Shown here: one piece after another, positions 1 through 8,630 of the stretch | Layout: each line of letters starts with the position of its first letter | Position numbering within the stretch: the first letter of the stretch is position 1 | The notes under the pieces: generated by a model | The model's database searches: none | What the model saw: only the letters and a program-made list of their open reading frames with translations | Told to the model about the DNA's origin: nothing | Program-made: the position numbers and the translations under genes | NCBI GenBank assembly: GCA_021299735.1 | Contig: JAJTEM010000003.1 | Location: forward strand, 1-64,000 | Origin: Burkholderiales bacterium | GTDB taxonomy: Bacteria; Pseudomonadota; Gammaproteobacteria; Burkholderiales; Burkholderiaceae_B | Reading direction: 5' to 3' | Length of the DNA stretch: 64,000 nucleotides

Positions 1-43
1 GGATTGCCATGATCTGGCTGTCGGTAAACCTTGATTGTTTCAT
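1..43 (-). CDS. IS3-family transposase OrfA, N-terminal fragment
   Basis: Only the first 14 codons are in the window: MKQSRFTDSQIMAI. This is the usual opening of IS3-family OrfA proteins (compare M-K-x-S-R-F-T-x-x-Q-I), the helix-turn-helix subunit that is normally joined to the DDE catalytic OrfB by -1 frameshifting. The ATG at 43 is preceded by AGGAAGAG at a good Shine-Dalgarno distance. The rest of OrfA and OrfB lie upstream of coordinate 1. The family call rests on this short motif and on the terminal sequence at 113. Confidence 0.65.
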   Translation of the reverse strand, partial: MKQSRFTDSQIMAI

Positions 44-113
44 TGCAGAACTCTCTTCCTCTATGGTTGAAAATTCTACTTCCGATCCCGTTTATTTGCA
101 GGGGGTATTACCA
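1..113 (-). mobile_element. IS3-family insertion sequence, left end (cut by window edge)
   Basis: Reading the minus strand from 113 downward, umuD coding sequence stops making sense and a sequence beginning TGGTAATACCCCCTG follows. A TG start and a CCCC run close to the tip are typical of IS3-family terminal repeats. About 70 bases further on a transposase OrfA reading frame begins with a ribosome site. The element interrupts umuD at about codon 73. The other end, the second terminal repeat and the target duplication lie outside the window, so the exact boundary at 113 is an inference. Confidence 0.6.
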
Positions 114-333
114 AGGAAGCTGGCTTGTTGCGCACCAAGTAGTCGTTTAAATCAAGGCCATCTTCAGCATAGTCAGCCGCAGGCGATGGAAACCCGGCAG
201 AAAGCCTGTGCGAGACCAAGCGCATGCGCTGCCTTGCTGGGGATTGCAGCAGAAGCAGGGGCGCTTGAGAAATATTCTCAGTGGGATGCTTAACTAAGGG
301 GGCTTCAGAGTCTTGAATCATTGAACTGCTCAC
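114..333 (-). pseudogene. umuD: umuD 5' fragment interrupted by an IS element
   Basis: The minus-strand frame from a GTG at 333 (or ATG at 321) reads into LSAGFPSPAADYAEDG followed by LDLNDYLVRNKPAS. This is the conserved N-terminal part of UmuD, including the region around its self-cleavage site, the regulatory subunit of the SOS mutagenic polymerase Pol V. Homology ends near 114 where the IS begins. The frame then runs 13 codons into the IS and stops at 76. The catalytic Ser/Lys of the LexA-like protease domain is therefore missing. The LexA box upstream survives, so the fragment should still be transcribed under DNA damage, but it cannot make a working UmuD. Confidence 0.75.
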
Positions 334-341
334 ATTACATT

Positions 342-361
342 TACTGTATATGTAACCAGTA
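342..361 (-). promoter_or_regulatory. LexA (SOS) box upstream of umuD
   Basis: The 20-mer TACTGTATATGTAACCAGTA matches the classic LexA operator TACTGTATATATATACAGTA except in the centre and one base of the right half-site (CCAG for ACAG). It lies 9 bp upstream of the umuD GTG start, where a SOS operator is expected. It is palindromic, so strand is assigned from the neighbouring gene. Confidence 0.8.
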
Positions 362-437
362 TAAATGGTTTTTTGAAAACTAACTCAATCTTTAAAAGAG
401 CTTGCATCAACCAATCAAGGATCAACTGGTTCATTCA

Positions 438-457
438 CTTGAAATCATGATTTCAAG
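438..457. repeat. Perfect 20-bp palindrome CTTGAAATCATGATTTCAAG
   Basis: The sequence equals its own reverse complement over all 20 bases. It lies in the gene-free stretch between the umuD LexA box and the tRNA-Pro terminator. It has no T-run, so it is not an intrinsic terminator; a dimeric-regulator operator is the likelier role. Nothing nearby identifies the regulator. Confidence 0.5.
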
Positions 458-472
458 CGAGTACTCTTTAGC

Positions 473-494
473 AAGTGTTACAAAAAGTGTTACA
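473..494. repeat. Direct repeat of AAGTGTTACA
   Basis: AAGTGTTACA occurs at 473-482 and again at 485-494, a 12-bp period. It is short and may be chance. It is recorded because it lies beside the 20-bp palindrome in otherwise featureless intergenic DNA (362-510). Confidence 0.3.
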
Positions 495-503
495 GAGGCG
501 ATT

Positions 504-545
504 GCAAAAGAACAAGGGCCTAGGTTGTTACACCTAAGCCCTTGA
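504..545 (-). terminator. Intrinsic terminator downstream of tRNA-Pro
   Basis: On the minus strand, an inverted repeat with arms of about 12 bp (AAGGGCTTAGGT and ACCTAGGCCCTT, nearly complementary) is followed by GTTCTTTT. It lies just past the 3' end of the tRNA, so it is the expected end of that transcript. Confidence 0.6.
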
Positions 546-551
546 TTTATT

Positions 552-628
552 TGGTCGGAATGAGAGGATTCGAACCTCCGACCCCTTGCACCCCATGCAA
601 GTGCGCTACCAGGCTGCGCTACATTCCG
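552..628 (-). tRNA. tRNA-Pro (anticodon GGG)
   Basis: A 77-base minus-strand tRNA including an encoded CCA. The acceptor stem is CGGAATG/CATTCCG, the D-arm contains AGCCTGGTAGCGC, and the anticodon stem CTTGC/GCAAG encloses the loop ATGGGGT, so the anticodon is GGG. The T-arm is GGAGG-TTCGAAT-CCTCT. It reads proline codons CCC and CCU. Confidence 0.95.
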
Positions 629-654
629 AGAAGGCTGGATTATACATGAAACAC

Positions 655-1038
655 TCAGGCTTTCAGGGCTTCACGCAAATTTAGCAATTGTTCTTTCAAA
701 ACTTCGCGATCAATCAAAATTGGTAGCGGCGCATCGCCAGCTGGACCATTTTTTTCCTGATCCAATCGGTTGCGCGCGCCGTTAATGGTAAAGCCATGTT
801 CGTACAAAAGCTCACGAATTCTTCGAATGAAAAGCACTTCATGATGCTGGTAGTAACGACGATTGCCCCTTCGGGTAATCGACTTCAACTGGGTGAATTC
901 TTGTTCCCAGTAGCGAAGTACGTGGGTTTTTACGCCACACAGCTCGCTGACTTCGCCAATGGTGAAGTAGCGCTTGGCCGGGATTGGCGGCAAGCTGGCT
1001 GTGGGTGGCGCTCCGTCTGCGTTTACGGTTTTTTGCAT
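655..1038 (-). CDS. MerR-family transcriptional regulator
   Basis: A 127-residue protein. After a proline-rich N-terminal stretch of about 20 residues comes a MerR winged-helix DNA-binding domain (about 23-95: YFTIGEVSELCGVKTHVLRYWEQ, then the wing NRRYY). Only a short C-terminal tail remains, with no cysteine cluster for metal sensing. This is the short regulator that usually closes the pheST-ihfA operon in Burkholderiales. It lies 37 bp after ihfA on the same strand and is probably cotranscribed with it. Family membership is clear; the target genes are unknown. Confidence 0.85.
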   Translation of the reverse strand: MQKTVNADGAPPTASLPPIPAKRYFTIGEVSELCGVKTHVLRYWEQEFTQLKSITRRGNRRYYQHHEVLFIRRIRELLYEHGFTINGARNRLDQEKNGPAGDAPLPILIDREVLKEQLLNLREALKA

Positions 1039-1075
1039 TGAGTGATCGGCTTGTACTTAAATAATTTAGTGAAAA

Positions 1076-1444
1076 TTATTCAACCAAAGCTTTAAGTTTC
1101 TGGCTGGGATGAAAGGTTACCACTCTACGCGCTGCAATGGGAATCTCTTCACCAGTTTTTGGGTTTCTTCCCGGGCGCTGGGGTTTGTCACGCAGCTGAA
1201 AATTGCCAAAGCCTGACAATTTGACGGAATCGCCACCTTCCAGTGTGGTGCGAATTTCATCGAAAAATGCATCGACAAAATCTTTTGCTTCGCGCTTGTT
1301 CAGGCCAAGGCTATCAAACAACATTTCAGCCAGTTCAGCCTTGGTAAGGGAGCCTGAGGCGAGACCATCTTCAATCAGGTCCAGTCGGTCAGAGCGGGTA
1401 TTGGTTTCGTTGCTTCGGTCGTCGTTCAACACAAATTGATCCAC
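1076..1444 (-). CDS. ihfA: Integration host factor subunit alpha
   Basis: A 122-residue DNA-bending protein that pairs with IhfB and acts on the nucleoid, site-specific recombination and sigma-54 promoters. The HU/IHF fold starts at [12 protein letters not shown]. The DNA-intercalating arm carries the signature [12 protein letters not shown], followed by [13 protein letters not shown]. The start is a GTG at 1444 with a weak AGG upstream, giving an acidic N-terminal extension of about 30 residues compared with E. coli IhfA (99 residues); such extensions are common in betaproteobacteria. It lies 26 bp downstream of pheT in the same operon. The product may also assist NtrC at the glnA promoter further along this window. 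Confidence 0.95.
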   Translation of the reverse strand: MDQFVLNDDRSNETNTRSDRLDLIEDGLASGSLTKAELAEMLFDSLGLNKREAKDFVDAFFDEIRTTLEGGDSVKLSGFGNFQLRDKPQRPGRNPKTGEEIPIAARRVVTFHPSQKLKALVE

Positions 1445-1470
1445 AGTGAGTTCTACCTATTTATCAATAT

Positions 1471-3903
1471 TTATCGCAGGCGGGCTGCGCAACGCTGGCC
1501 TGCCTGATCAATCATTTTCTTTAACAATGGTTCGATATCAGCATCAGTCAAGCTGCGGTCGCCTGCTTGGAGGGTTAACCTGAATGCCAAACTTTTCTCA
1601 TTTAGATTCAGACCCTTACCTTCTTCTTTTGGCACGAATTCATCAAAAAGGATAACCGATTTCAGCCAACCAAGGTTGTCATCTTTCACTTCCGTGATTG
1701 CTTTTTTTAGTTGTGCAGCAGCAATATTTTGCTCTACTACAAAAGCCAAGTCTCTCACCACAACCGGCTGCTTGGAAACTTCCTTGAAAGCGGGCAATTT
1801 GCGAGTGTTCAGGCCATCCAGTAACAGCTCGAACACGATGGGTGCCTGTGGCAAATCATATTCCTGTGCAAGCTTGGGGTGTAATTCACCAATAAAACCG
1901 ATGGCCTGTTTGTTTACCAAAACACGAGCACTGCGGCCAGGATGCAATGCGGGGTGTTGATTTGGAGTATCGAAAGTTTCGAAGTCAACTTTGCGGCCAT
2001 GCAGCAGTTGCTCCACATCGCCCTTCACATCGAAAAAGTCGAGTGCGCGATTGTTGCCTGCAGCCCATTGAAGCTGATCAGCCAGACCGTAGGCCAAGCC
2101 TCCTAATTTCCAGGTTTGTTTGAAACCGGCCACAGTTTGAGCACCTTCCTGCACTTTGTCGTCTTTCTCAAACACGCGTGCTACTTCAAACACACGAAGG
2201 CGATCAACACGGTGGCCCAAGTTGTGTTTCAACACACCGGTCAGGCTTCCGATCAAGGTGGAACGCATCACGCTAAGGTGGCTTGCAATCGGGTTCAACA
2301 AGCGCACTGGGTCAGTGTTGTTGTTAAAGTCGGCCTCCCACTGTTCGGGTGTAAAGCTATAGCTAACCACTTCCTGATAGCCCAGTGCAGCCACTTGGCG
2401 GCGAATTGCGTGGCGACTGATGTCGCCTTCCGCAGCGGGCAGCATTTTCAGTTTGCCCACGGGGGCGCGCAGTGGCAGGCTGTCGTAGCCCACAACACGA
2501 ATCACTTCTTCAATCAGGTCTTCTTCAATATTAATGTCGAAGCGGTAGCTGGGCGGGTTGACTACATACGACGTGTTGCTGCCCTGCCCTTCAACATTGA
2601 ATTGAAAGCCAAGCTTGGTAAATACATCTTTCACCTGCTCAACGGTGAAAGGCATGCCGATCACCATTTCCGCACGCGCATGGCGCAAGGTTACCGGCTT
2701 GCGTGTGGGCAGGTTCAACACCTGATCAACCACGGGGCCAGCCTGTCCACCACAAATTTCGATGATCAATGCGGTGATGCGCTCAATGTGCTCGGGGATG
2801 GTTTGAAAATCGACTCCACGCTCGAAACGATGAGAAGCGTCGGACGAGAAATTGAATTCACGCGCGCGCCCCACAATTGCGTCAGGGTGCCAAAAGGCTG
2901 CTTCCACAAAAATATTGGTGGTGCCTTCATTCACTGCGGTGTGGTCGCCGCCCATAATGCCAGCCAGCGCCTCCGGGCCGTTGGCATCGCAAATGACGCC
3001 CATGTGCGGCTTCAAAGCCACTTCCATGTCGTTCAGCAACTTCAACTTTTCGCCCTCGCGCGCCCAGCGCACCGTGAGGTCACCCTGCACTTTGTCCAGG
3101 TCGAACACATGGCTTGGGCGGCCCAGTTCCAACATCACATAATTGGAAATATCCACCAGCGCATTCAGGCTGCGTTGGCCGGCACCTTCGAGGCGATCGA
3201 TCATCCACTGCGGCGTTTTTACTTGGTTGTTTACACCGCGAATAACACGCCCGGCAAAGCGGCCGCACAGGTCGGTATTTTCAACCTTTACATTGAGCGT
3301 GTCGGCAATGGTGGCAGCCACTGGTGTAAATGATGGCGCATTCAGCGTTGCGCCGGTTAATGCAGCAACCTCTCGGGCCACACCCCACACACTTAAACAG
3401 TCGGCGCGGTTGGGCGTCATTTTCAAGGTGAACTTCATTTCGTTCAACCCGAGCAGCTCGCGCACATTTCCGCCAACGGGGAAGTCATTATTCAGAATAT
3501 GCAGCCCGTCAACATCACTCGGCACACCCAGCTCTTTGCCAGAACACAACATGCCACCACTTTCAACGCCGCGCATTTTGGTGGGTTTAATTTTGAATCC
3601 ACCGGGCAGTTCAGCGCCAGGCAAAGCGCAAGGCACTTTAAGCCCCTCTGCCACGTTTTGTGCGCCACACACTATTTGACGCACATCGCCCTCGGCCACC
3701 TGCACTTGGCAAACACTGAGGCGGTCAGCATCGGGGTGCTTGTCTTTTTTAACAACCAAACCCACGACCACGCCAGAAAATTCCGGGGCCAAGGGTTCCA
3801 GTTCTTCCACTTCCAAACCCGCCATGGTGAGCTTGTCACCCAATTCTTGCGTGTTCAATGGGGTGTTGACGAGTGACTTCAACCAGGATTCTGTAAATTG
3901 CAT
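1471..3903 (-). CDS. pheT: Phenylalanine--tRNA ligase, beta subunit
   Basis: An 810-residue beta subunit of the (alpha-beta)2 cytoplasmic phenylalanyl-tRNA synthetase. The N-terminal tRNA-binding OB fold (about 40-150) includes the CxVxxA-type stretch VCQVQVAEGDVRQIVCGAQN. It is followed by the B3/B4 editing region, which hydrolyses Tyr-tRNAPhe, the B5 domain (IEEDLIEEVIRVVGYD), the catalytic-like core, and a C-terminal ferredoxin-fold anticodon-binding domain (KQPVVVRDLAFVVE). Length matches the family (about 795 in E. coli). The ATG at 3903 is 51 bp downstream of the pheS stop, giving the usual pheS-pheT pair. Confidence 0.97.
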   Translation of the reverse strand: MQFTESWLKSLVNTPLNTQELGDKLTMAGLEVEELEPLAPEFSGVVVGLVVKKDKHPDADRLSVCQVQVAEGDVRQIVCGAQNVAEGLKVPCALPGAELPGGFKIKPTKMRGVESGGMLCSGKELGVPSDVDGLHILNNDFPVGGNVRELLGLNEMKFTLKMTPNRADCLSVWGVAREVAALTGATLNAPSFTPVAATIADTLNVKVENTDLCGRFAGRVIRGVNNQVKTPQWMIDRLEGAGQRSLNALVDISNYVMLELGRPSHVFDLDKVQGDLTVRWAREGEKLKLLNDMEVALKPHMGVICDANGPEALAGIMGGDHTAVNEGTTNIFVEAAFWHPDAIVGRAREFNFSSDASHRFERGVDFQTIPEHIERITALIIEICGGQAGPVVDQVLNLPTRKPVTLRHARAEMVIGMPFTVEQVKDVFTKLGFQFNVEGQGSNTSYVVNPPSYRFDINIEEDLIEEVIRVVGYDSLPLRAPVGKLKMLPAAEGDISRHAIRRQVAALGYQEVVSYSFTPEQWEADFNNNTDPVRLLNPIASHLSVMRSTLIGSLTGVLKHNLGHRVDRLRVFEVARVFEKDDKVQEGAQTVAGFKQTWKLGGLAYGLADQLQWAAGNNRALDFFDVKGDVEQLLHGRKVDFETFDTPNQHPALHPGRSARVLVNKQAIGFIGELHPKLAQEYDLPQAPIVFELLLDGLNTRKLPAFKEVSKQPVVVRDLAFVVEQNIAAAQLKKAITEVKDDNLGWLKSVILFDEFVPKEEGKGLNLNEKSLAFRLTLQAGDRSLTDADIEPLLKKMIDQAGQRCAARLR

Positions 3904-3954
3904 CTTTTAATATCCAAAACTGGCTTGGTTAAACTGAATTGGGCTTAATTGAAC

Positions 3955-4962
3955 TTAGTTGAACTGCTGCAGAAAACGTACGTCGTTTTCATAGAACAAG
4001 CGCAAATCGTTGATGCCATAACGCAGCATGGTTAAGCGATCGGGACCCACGCCAAATGCAAAACCGGTGTAGGTTTCGGGGTCGATTCCTACATGGCGCA
4101 ACACATTCGGATGCACTTGACCGCAACCGGCGATTTCAAGCCACTTGCCCTTGTTGGGGCCGCTGGTGAAAGCCATGTCAATTTCCGCAGAGGGTTCAGT
4201 AAACGGAAAAAACGAGGGGCGAAAACGAATGGTGATGTCGTCGGTTTCGAAGAAGGTTTTCAGGAAGTCCATGAACACCGCTTTCAAATCAGCAAAACTC
4301 ACCCCTTCATCAATCCACAAACCTTCAACCTGGTGAAACATGGGTGAATGGGTTGCATCGCTGTCCACGCGGTACACGCGGCCTGGCGCAATAATGCGAA
4401 TGGGCGGCTTGTTAGTTTGCATGTAGCGCACCTGCATGGGCGAGGTGTGCGTGCGCAGCAGGTTGCCGCCGGTGCCCTCTACGTAGAAGGTGTCGTGCAT
4501 GGAACGCGCGGGGTGGTTCTCCGGCGTGTTTAGCGCTGTGAAATTGTGAAAGTCGGTTTCAATTTCAGGGCCATCGGCCAAATCAAATCCAATGGTGGTA
4601 AAAATTTCTTCAATGCGTTCAAGTGTGCGCATGGCGGGGTGCAATCCACCTGTACCACGCATGCGACCAGGCTTGGTTACATCGATTGCCTGGGCTTGCA
4701 ATTTGGCTTGCATGGCAGCGTCGGCCAGCGCCTGCCGCTTGGCGTTCAATACTGCCTCAACCTGTTGTTTAAGTTGATTGATTTCTGCGCCGCGGGTTTT
4801 CTTTTCTTCGGGCGACAGCGCTGCCATGCCTTTGAGCAATTCGGTCACTTTGCCCTGCTTACCCAAAAACTGGGCCTTGATGTTTTCAAGACTGGCTGGG
4901 TCGGTTGCCGAGGACATGGCCTGTTCGGCCTCGGTAAGAATGGCTAAAAGCGATGCATCCAT
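3955..4962 (-). CDS. pheS: Phenylalanine--tRNA ligase, alpha subunit
   Basis: The 335-residue catalytic subunit of phenylalanyl-tRNA synthetase, which activates Phe with ATP and charges tRNAPhe. The N-terminal coiled coil (about 1-90) binds tRNA. The class II core includes motif 2 around [20 protein letters not shown] and motif 3 in [18 protein letters not shown]. Length is normal (327-340). It follows rplT by 163 bp, which contain a terminator-like hairpin at 5031-5062. I looked for a Phe-rich leader peptide there, as in E. coli pheST attenuation, and did not find one. Confidence 0.97.
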   Translation of the reverse strand: MDASLLAILTEAEQAMSSATDPASLENIKAQFLGKQGKVTELLKGMAALSPEEKKTRGAEINQLKQQVEAVLNAKRQALADAAMQAKLQAQAIDVTKPGRMRGTGGLHPAMRTLERIEEIFTTIGFDLADGPEIETDFHNFTALNTPENHPARSMHDTFYVEGTGGNLLRTHTSPMQVRYMQTNKPPIRIIAPGRVYRVDSDATHSPMFHQVEGLWIDEGVSFADLKAVFMDFLKTFFETDDITIRFRPSFFPFTEPSAEIDMAFTSGPNKGKWLEIAGCGQVHPNVLRHVGIDPETYTGFAFGVGPDRLTMLRYGINDLRLFYENDVRFLQQFN

Positions 4963-5030
4963 GGGTATTGGTTCGGTTCTTTTTTGAGATTGGAACGGCT
5001 TTAATCAGAGCCCTGAATTGTAACGCCTGA

Positions 5031-5062
5031 AAACAAAAACGGAGCCCGAGAGCCCCGTTTTT
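5031..5062 (-). terminator. Terminator or attenuator between rplT and pheS
   Basis: Minus-strand reading gives the hairpin ACGGGGCTCTCGGGCTCCGT (5058-5039) followed at once by a T-rich run (TTTTTGTTT). It can end the infC-rpmI-rplT transcript or act as an attenuator ahead of pheST. No leader peptide is visible, so termination or partial read-through is the simpler reading. Confidence 0.7.
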
Positions 5063-5125
5063 ATTAGTCTTTTCGCCAACTTAAGAGAAATACTTAAGTA
5101 ACGAATATTTGACTTGGCTGGTGAA

Positions 5126-5482
5126 TTACGCTTGCGCTGCGCGCACTCGACCCACGATGGCAGCGAAGGCCGCTTTGTCGGTCACCGCCAGGTCAGCCAG
5201 CACCTTGCGGTCCAGGCCAATGGCAGCTTTTTTCAAGCCATTGATGAATACGCTGTAGGTCATGCCGTGTTCACGCACCGCGGCGTTGATACGGGTGATC
5301 CACAGTGCGCGGAATACGCGCTTCTTGTTGCGGCGGTCACGGTATGCATACTGACCAGCACGCATCACCGCTTGCTTGGCAACGCGGAATACATTGTTAC
5401 GACGGCCGCGGAAGCCTTTGGCTTGTGCGATTACTTTTTTGTGACGGGCGCGAGCCGTTACACCACGTTTTACTCTAGGCAT
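5126..5482 (-). CDS. rplT: 50S ribosomal protein L20
   Basis: A 118-residue basic protein, exactly the usual L20 length. It opens [20 protein letters not shown] and contains the characteristic [18 protein letters not shown] and [21 protein letters not shown]20 binds 23S rRNA early in 50S assembly and in many bacteria represses its own operon by binding the mRNA near rpmI. It lies 15 bp after rpmI, with a purine-rich ribosome site in the gap. Confidence 0.98.
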   Translation of the reverse strand: MPRVKRGVTARARHKKVIAQAKGFRGRRNNVFRVAKQAVMRAGQYAYRDRRNKKRVFRALWITRINAAVREHGMTYSVFINGLKKAAIGLDRKVLADLAVTDKAAFAAIVGRVRAAQA

Positions 5483-5497
5483 TTGACACTCCTCCCT

Positions 5498-5695
5498 TTA
5501 TGCGTAAGGCATCATGTCGCGTACACGACCGATGTCTGATTTGTGAATCGTTTCCATGCCGCGCAATTGACGCTTGCTTTTGGTCGTTTTCTTGGTGAGG
5601 ATGTGGCGCTTAAAGGCGTGGCCACGCTTGATCGATCCGCTTGAGCGGACCAAGAACCGCTTTGCAGCGCTCTTTTTGGTCTTCATCTTGGGCAT
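5498..5695 (-). CDS. rpmI: 50S ribosomal protein L35
   Basis: A 65-residue basic protein with the family signature [20 protein letters not shown] and a Lys/Arg-rich C-terminal half ([16 protein letters not shown]). It is a late-assembly 50S protein encoded between infC and rplT, as in most bacteria. The 148 bp separating it from infC hold a strong hairpin (5788-5820), a candidate site for L20 feedback or RNA processing. Confidence 0.98.
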   Translation of the reverse strand: MPKMKTKKSAAKRFLVRSSGSIKRGHAFKRHILTKKTTKSKRQLRGMETIHKSDIGRVRDMMPYA

Positions 5696-5787
5696 CTTGG
5701 TGCTCCTAATGCTGCTTGCAGGTGGCTTCGACGAAGCACTTTTTTAACCTGGTGGGCAATTGTTGTGTTGCACTTTTACACGCAATA

Positions 5788-5820
5788 CAGCAAGCCCGCG
5801 ATTATAACGCGGGTTTGCTG
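5788..5820 (-). promoter_or_regulatory. 13-bp stem-loop in the infC-rpmI gap
   Basis: CAGCAAGCCCGCG and CGCGGGTTTGCTG, 13 bases each and complementary but for one G-T wobble, flank a 7-base loop. No T-run follows in the minus direction, so it is not a plain terminator. The minus strand also shows TATAAT inside the loop region, with TTGCCC 18 bp upstream, so an internal rpmI promoter is possible. Position before rpmI fits the place where L20 binds the mRNA in other bacteria; that role is inferred. Confidence 0.5.
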
Positions 5821-5843
5821 TAGCGGGCAATATTTTTGAGAAA

Positions 5844-6365
5844 TTACGCTTTTTTGCGTGGTGCAATCATCATGACCATTTGGCGACCTTCCATTTTGGG
5901 CATCTGTTCAACCACCCCAAACTCATCGAGGTCAGTGCGAACACGCTCCAAAAGACGGGCACCTATGTCTTGGTGGGCCATTTCACGTCCACGAAAACGC
6001 AATGTAACCTTGCACTTGTCTCCGTCTTCAAGGAATCGGGTCAAGTTGCGTAGTTTCACGTTGTAATCGCCGTCGTCTGTTCCAGGTCGGAACTTGATTT
6101 CCTTGATTTGAACCTGTTTTTGTTTAGATTTGGCTTCAGCGGCTTTTTTCTGTTCTTGGTAACGGAACTTGCCGTAGTCCATCAGTTTGGCCACTGGGGG
6201 CACGGCCTGCGGCGCAATTTCCACCAAATCTACACCGCCTTCATCAGCCAAACGCAAAGCTTCCGATGTTTTAACGATGCCTAACTGCTCACCCTCAATT
6301 CCAATGAGGCGCACTTCGGGGATACGGATTTCCTCGTTAATGCGATTTTTCTTTTCTGCTACGAT
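5844..6365 (-). CDS. infC: Translation initiation factor IF-3 (non-AUG start)
   Basis: IF-3 binds the 30S subunit and checks the start codon. From the first GTG at 6314 the frame already reads [20 protein letters not shown]. However, clear IF-3 homology continues upstream: [17 protein letters not shown]. The only sensible start for that segment is an ATC at 6363-6365, preceded by AAGAGG at proper distance, giving 173 residues, close to the normal 175-180. Rare AUU/AUC/AUA starts are a known conserved feature of infC and let IF-3 repress its own synthesis. The N domain, linker helix ([19 protein letters not shown]) and C domain ([17 protein letters not shown]) are all present. The thrS stop is 30 bp upstream. 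Confidence 0.93.
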   Translation of the reverse strand: MVAEKKNRINEEIRIPEVRLIGIEGEQLGIVKTSEALRLADEGGVDLVEIAPQAVPPVAKLMDYGKFRYQEQKKAAEAKSKQKQVQIKEIKFRPGTDDGDYNVKLRNLTRFLEDGDKCKVTLRFRGREMAHQDIGARLLERVRTDLDEFGVVEQMPKMEGRQMVMMIAPRKKA

Positions 6366-6395
6366 GTCTAGCCTCTTTCTTCTGGTTAAATAAAA

Positions 6396-8303
6396 TCAAG
6401 CTCGGCTGTTGATTTCGCCCAGCAGGCGCTGAATGAATTCTTCAACAGGCAGTGAGCCCAGGTTTTCATTGCCGCGCAAGCGCACGGCAACTTGGTTTGC
6501 GTCACGCTCCGCATCGCCAATAACCGCGATGTACGGAGTTTTCTGCATTGTGTGCTCACGGATTTTACGATTGATCTTTTCATTACGCAAATCCGCCTCA
6601 ACCCTAATGCCTTGTTTCTTCAACATTTGCACCACATTATGAGCGTAATTATTGTGCGCTTCGGTGATGGTTGCGACAACCACTTGAACTGGTGACAACC
6701 ACAACGGCATGGCACCTGCATGGTTTTCAATCAAAATGCCGATGAAGCGCTCCATGGAACCAACGATGGCACGATGAAGCATTACTGGCACCCGGCGGCT
6801 GTTGTCTTCAGCCACATACTCAGCACCCAGGCGGCCTGGCAACTGAAAATCCACTTGAATAGTGCCGCACTGCCATGAACGGCCGATTGAATCCTTCATG
6901 TGGTATTCAATTTTGGGACCGTAGAAAGCACCCTCACCCGGCAGTTCTGTCCACTGTACGCCACAGGCTTTTAACGCAGCGCGCAGGGAACCTTCGGCTT
7001 TGTCCCAGGTTTCATCGGTACCCAAACGCGCCTCTGGGCGCAGCGCCAGTTTTACATTAATTTCATTGAAACCGAAATCGGCATACACCTGCATGGCCAC
7101 TTGGTTGAAGCGAGTCACTTCCTCTTGAACCTGGTCTTCGGTACAGAAAATATGGCCATCGTCTTGAGTAAAACCGCGCACACGCATAATGCCGTGCAAG
7201 GCGCCGGAACTTTCATTGCGATGGCAGGCGCCAAATTCGCCGTAGCGCATGGGCAAATCGCGATAGGAACGCAAATCGCTTTTAAACACTTCAATGTGCC
7301 CAGGGCAGTTCATCGGCTTTAATGCGTAATCGCGCTTTTCCGATTCCGTGGTGAACATGTTTTCTTTGTAATTTTGCCAGTGGCCCGACTTTTCCCACAA
7401 TTTGCGATCAAGAATTTGCGGGCAACGAATTTCCTGGTAACCACCATCTACGTACACTTTGCGCATGTACTGCTCTACTTGCTGCCACAGCGCCCAGCCT
7501 TTCGGGTGCCAAAACACCAGCCCGGGCGCTTCGTCTTGCATGTGGAAAAAATCCAGCTGCTTGCCCAGTTTGCGGTGGTCGCGCTTTTCAGCTTCTTCAA
7601 GGCGGTGCAGGTAAGCGGCCAGGTCTTCTTTCTTGGTCCAAGCGGTGCCGTAAATACGCTGCAACATTTCATTGTTGGAATTGCCACGCCAGTAAGCGCC
7701 GGCCACTTTCATCAATTTGAAGTGCTTCAGCTTGCCGGTATTGGGCACGTGGGGCCCACGGCACAGGTCGATGAATTTGCCTTCGCGGTACAGCGAAATA
7801 TTTTCATTGCTGGGGATGCTGGCAATAATTTCAGCCTTGTAGTGTTCGCCCTGGTCTTTGAAAAACTGCACGGCATCGTCACGCACCCATTCTTCCCGGG
7901 TAACCACTTCATCAAGCTTGGCCAGCTCGTTCATTTTTTTCTCGATCGCTTCAAGGTCTTCAGGAGTGAAGGGGCGCTCGTAGGAAAAATCGTAGTAGAA
8001 GCCGTCTTCGATCACCGGGCCGATAGTAACCTGCGCCGTAGGAAACAACTCCTTCACTGCGTAGGCCAGCAAATGGGCGGTTGAATGGCGAATGGTGTCC
8101 AGGCCTTCTTCGTCTTTTTCAGTGACGATTGCCAGGGAGGAATCGCTTTCGATGGTGAAAGAAGTATCAACCAGCGTGCCGTTCACCTTGCCGGCCAAGG
8201 CGGCTTTGGCCAAACCTGCGCCAATGCTGGCGGCAACTTGGGCAACTGTCACAGGGTGATCGAAAACACGTTCGGATCCGTCAGGCAGGCGGATTACTGG
8301 CAT
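6396..8303 (-). CDS. thrS: Threonine--tRNA ligase
   Basis: A 635-residue class II synthetase that charges tRNAThr and edits Ser-tRNAThr. Domains in order: N-terminal TGS domain (1-65), editing domain with the HxxxH-type site in [12 protein letters not shown] (about 73) and a later Cys/His pair near DLCRGPHVP, catalytic core (about 245-535, [20 protein letters not shown] is motif 2 and [19 protein letters not shown] motif 3), and the anticodon-binding domain ([16 protein letters not shown] to the end). Length equals E. coli ThrS within a few residues. It heads the translation operon and is followed by infC. tRNA-Val lies 124 bp upstream on the same strand. Confidence 0.98.
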   Translation of the reverse strand: MPVIRLPDGSERVFDHPVTVAQVAASIGAGLAKAALAGKVNGTLVDTSFTIESDSSLAIVTEKDEEGLDTIRHSTAHLLAYAVKELFPTAQVTIGPVIEDGFYYDFSYERPFTPEDLEAIEKKMNELAKLDEVVTREEWVRDDAVQFFKDQGEHYKAEIIASIPSNENISLYREGKFIDLCRGPHVPNTGKLKHFKLMKVAGAYWRGNSNNEMLQRIYGTAWTKKEDLAAYLHRLEEAEKRDHRKLGKQLDFFHMQDEAPGLVFWHPKGWALWQQVEQYMRKVYVDGGYQEIRCPQILDRKLWEKSGHWQNYKENMFTTESEKRDYALKPMNCPGHIEVFKSDLRSYRDLPMRYGEFGACHRNESSGALHGIMRVRGFTQDDGHIFCTEDQVQEEVTRFNQVAMQVYADFGFNEINVKLALRPEARLGTDETWDKAEGSLRAALKACGVQWTELPGEGAFYGPKIEYHMKDSIGRSWQCGTIQVDFQLPGRLGAEYVAEDNSRRVPVMLHRAIVGSMERFIGILIENHAGAMPLWLSPVQVVVATITEAHNNYAHNVVQMLKKQGIRVEADLRNEKINRKIREHTMQKTPYIAVIGDAERDANQVAVRLRGNENLGSLPVEEFIQRLLGEINSRA

Positions 8304-8426
8304 ATGTACTTCCCTTACGAAGGTATTGGCTTGGTTTCTTTTTCAGCAACCCTGTATTTTAGCGGGTAGACGCGAGGAAGGGGTTCGTGAAGTTGTCGAA
8401 TGACAACAAAAGCTTGGGAATTTTAG

Positions 8427-8503
<77 letters not shown>

Positions 8504-8558
8504 AAAGAAGAGTGCGAAATATACACCAGTGAGGCCGCGGGGGCAAGCCCGATCGCGC

Positions 8559-8588
8559 TTGACAATATTTCTGACAACAACTATTGTC
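8559..8588 (+). promoter_or_regulatory. Promoter with overlapping inverted repeat
   Basis: TTGACA (8559-8564) and TATTGT (8582-8587) are 17 bp apart, a good sigma-70 pair 43 bp ahead of the ATG at 8631. GACAATA (8561-8567) and TATTGTC (8582-8588) form an inverted repeat covering both hexamers, so a dimeric repressor could block polymerase here. The operator reading is inferred. Confidence 0.5.
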
Positions 8589-8630
8589 ATATTCAATTTT
8601 ACCCCCCCATTCACCCCACAAGGAAAACAA

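Noticed and set aside
2116-3333. 405-codon plus-strand frame opposite pheT
   Set aside because: Its translation has no recognisable motif and it lies wholly within the conserved pheT gene on the other strand; a shadow frame.
4963-5125. Phe-rich leader peptide attenuator before pheS
   Set aside because: A terminator hairpin is present, but no short frame with clustered Phe codons lies ahead of it.
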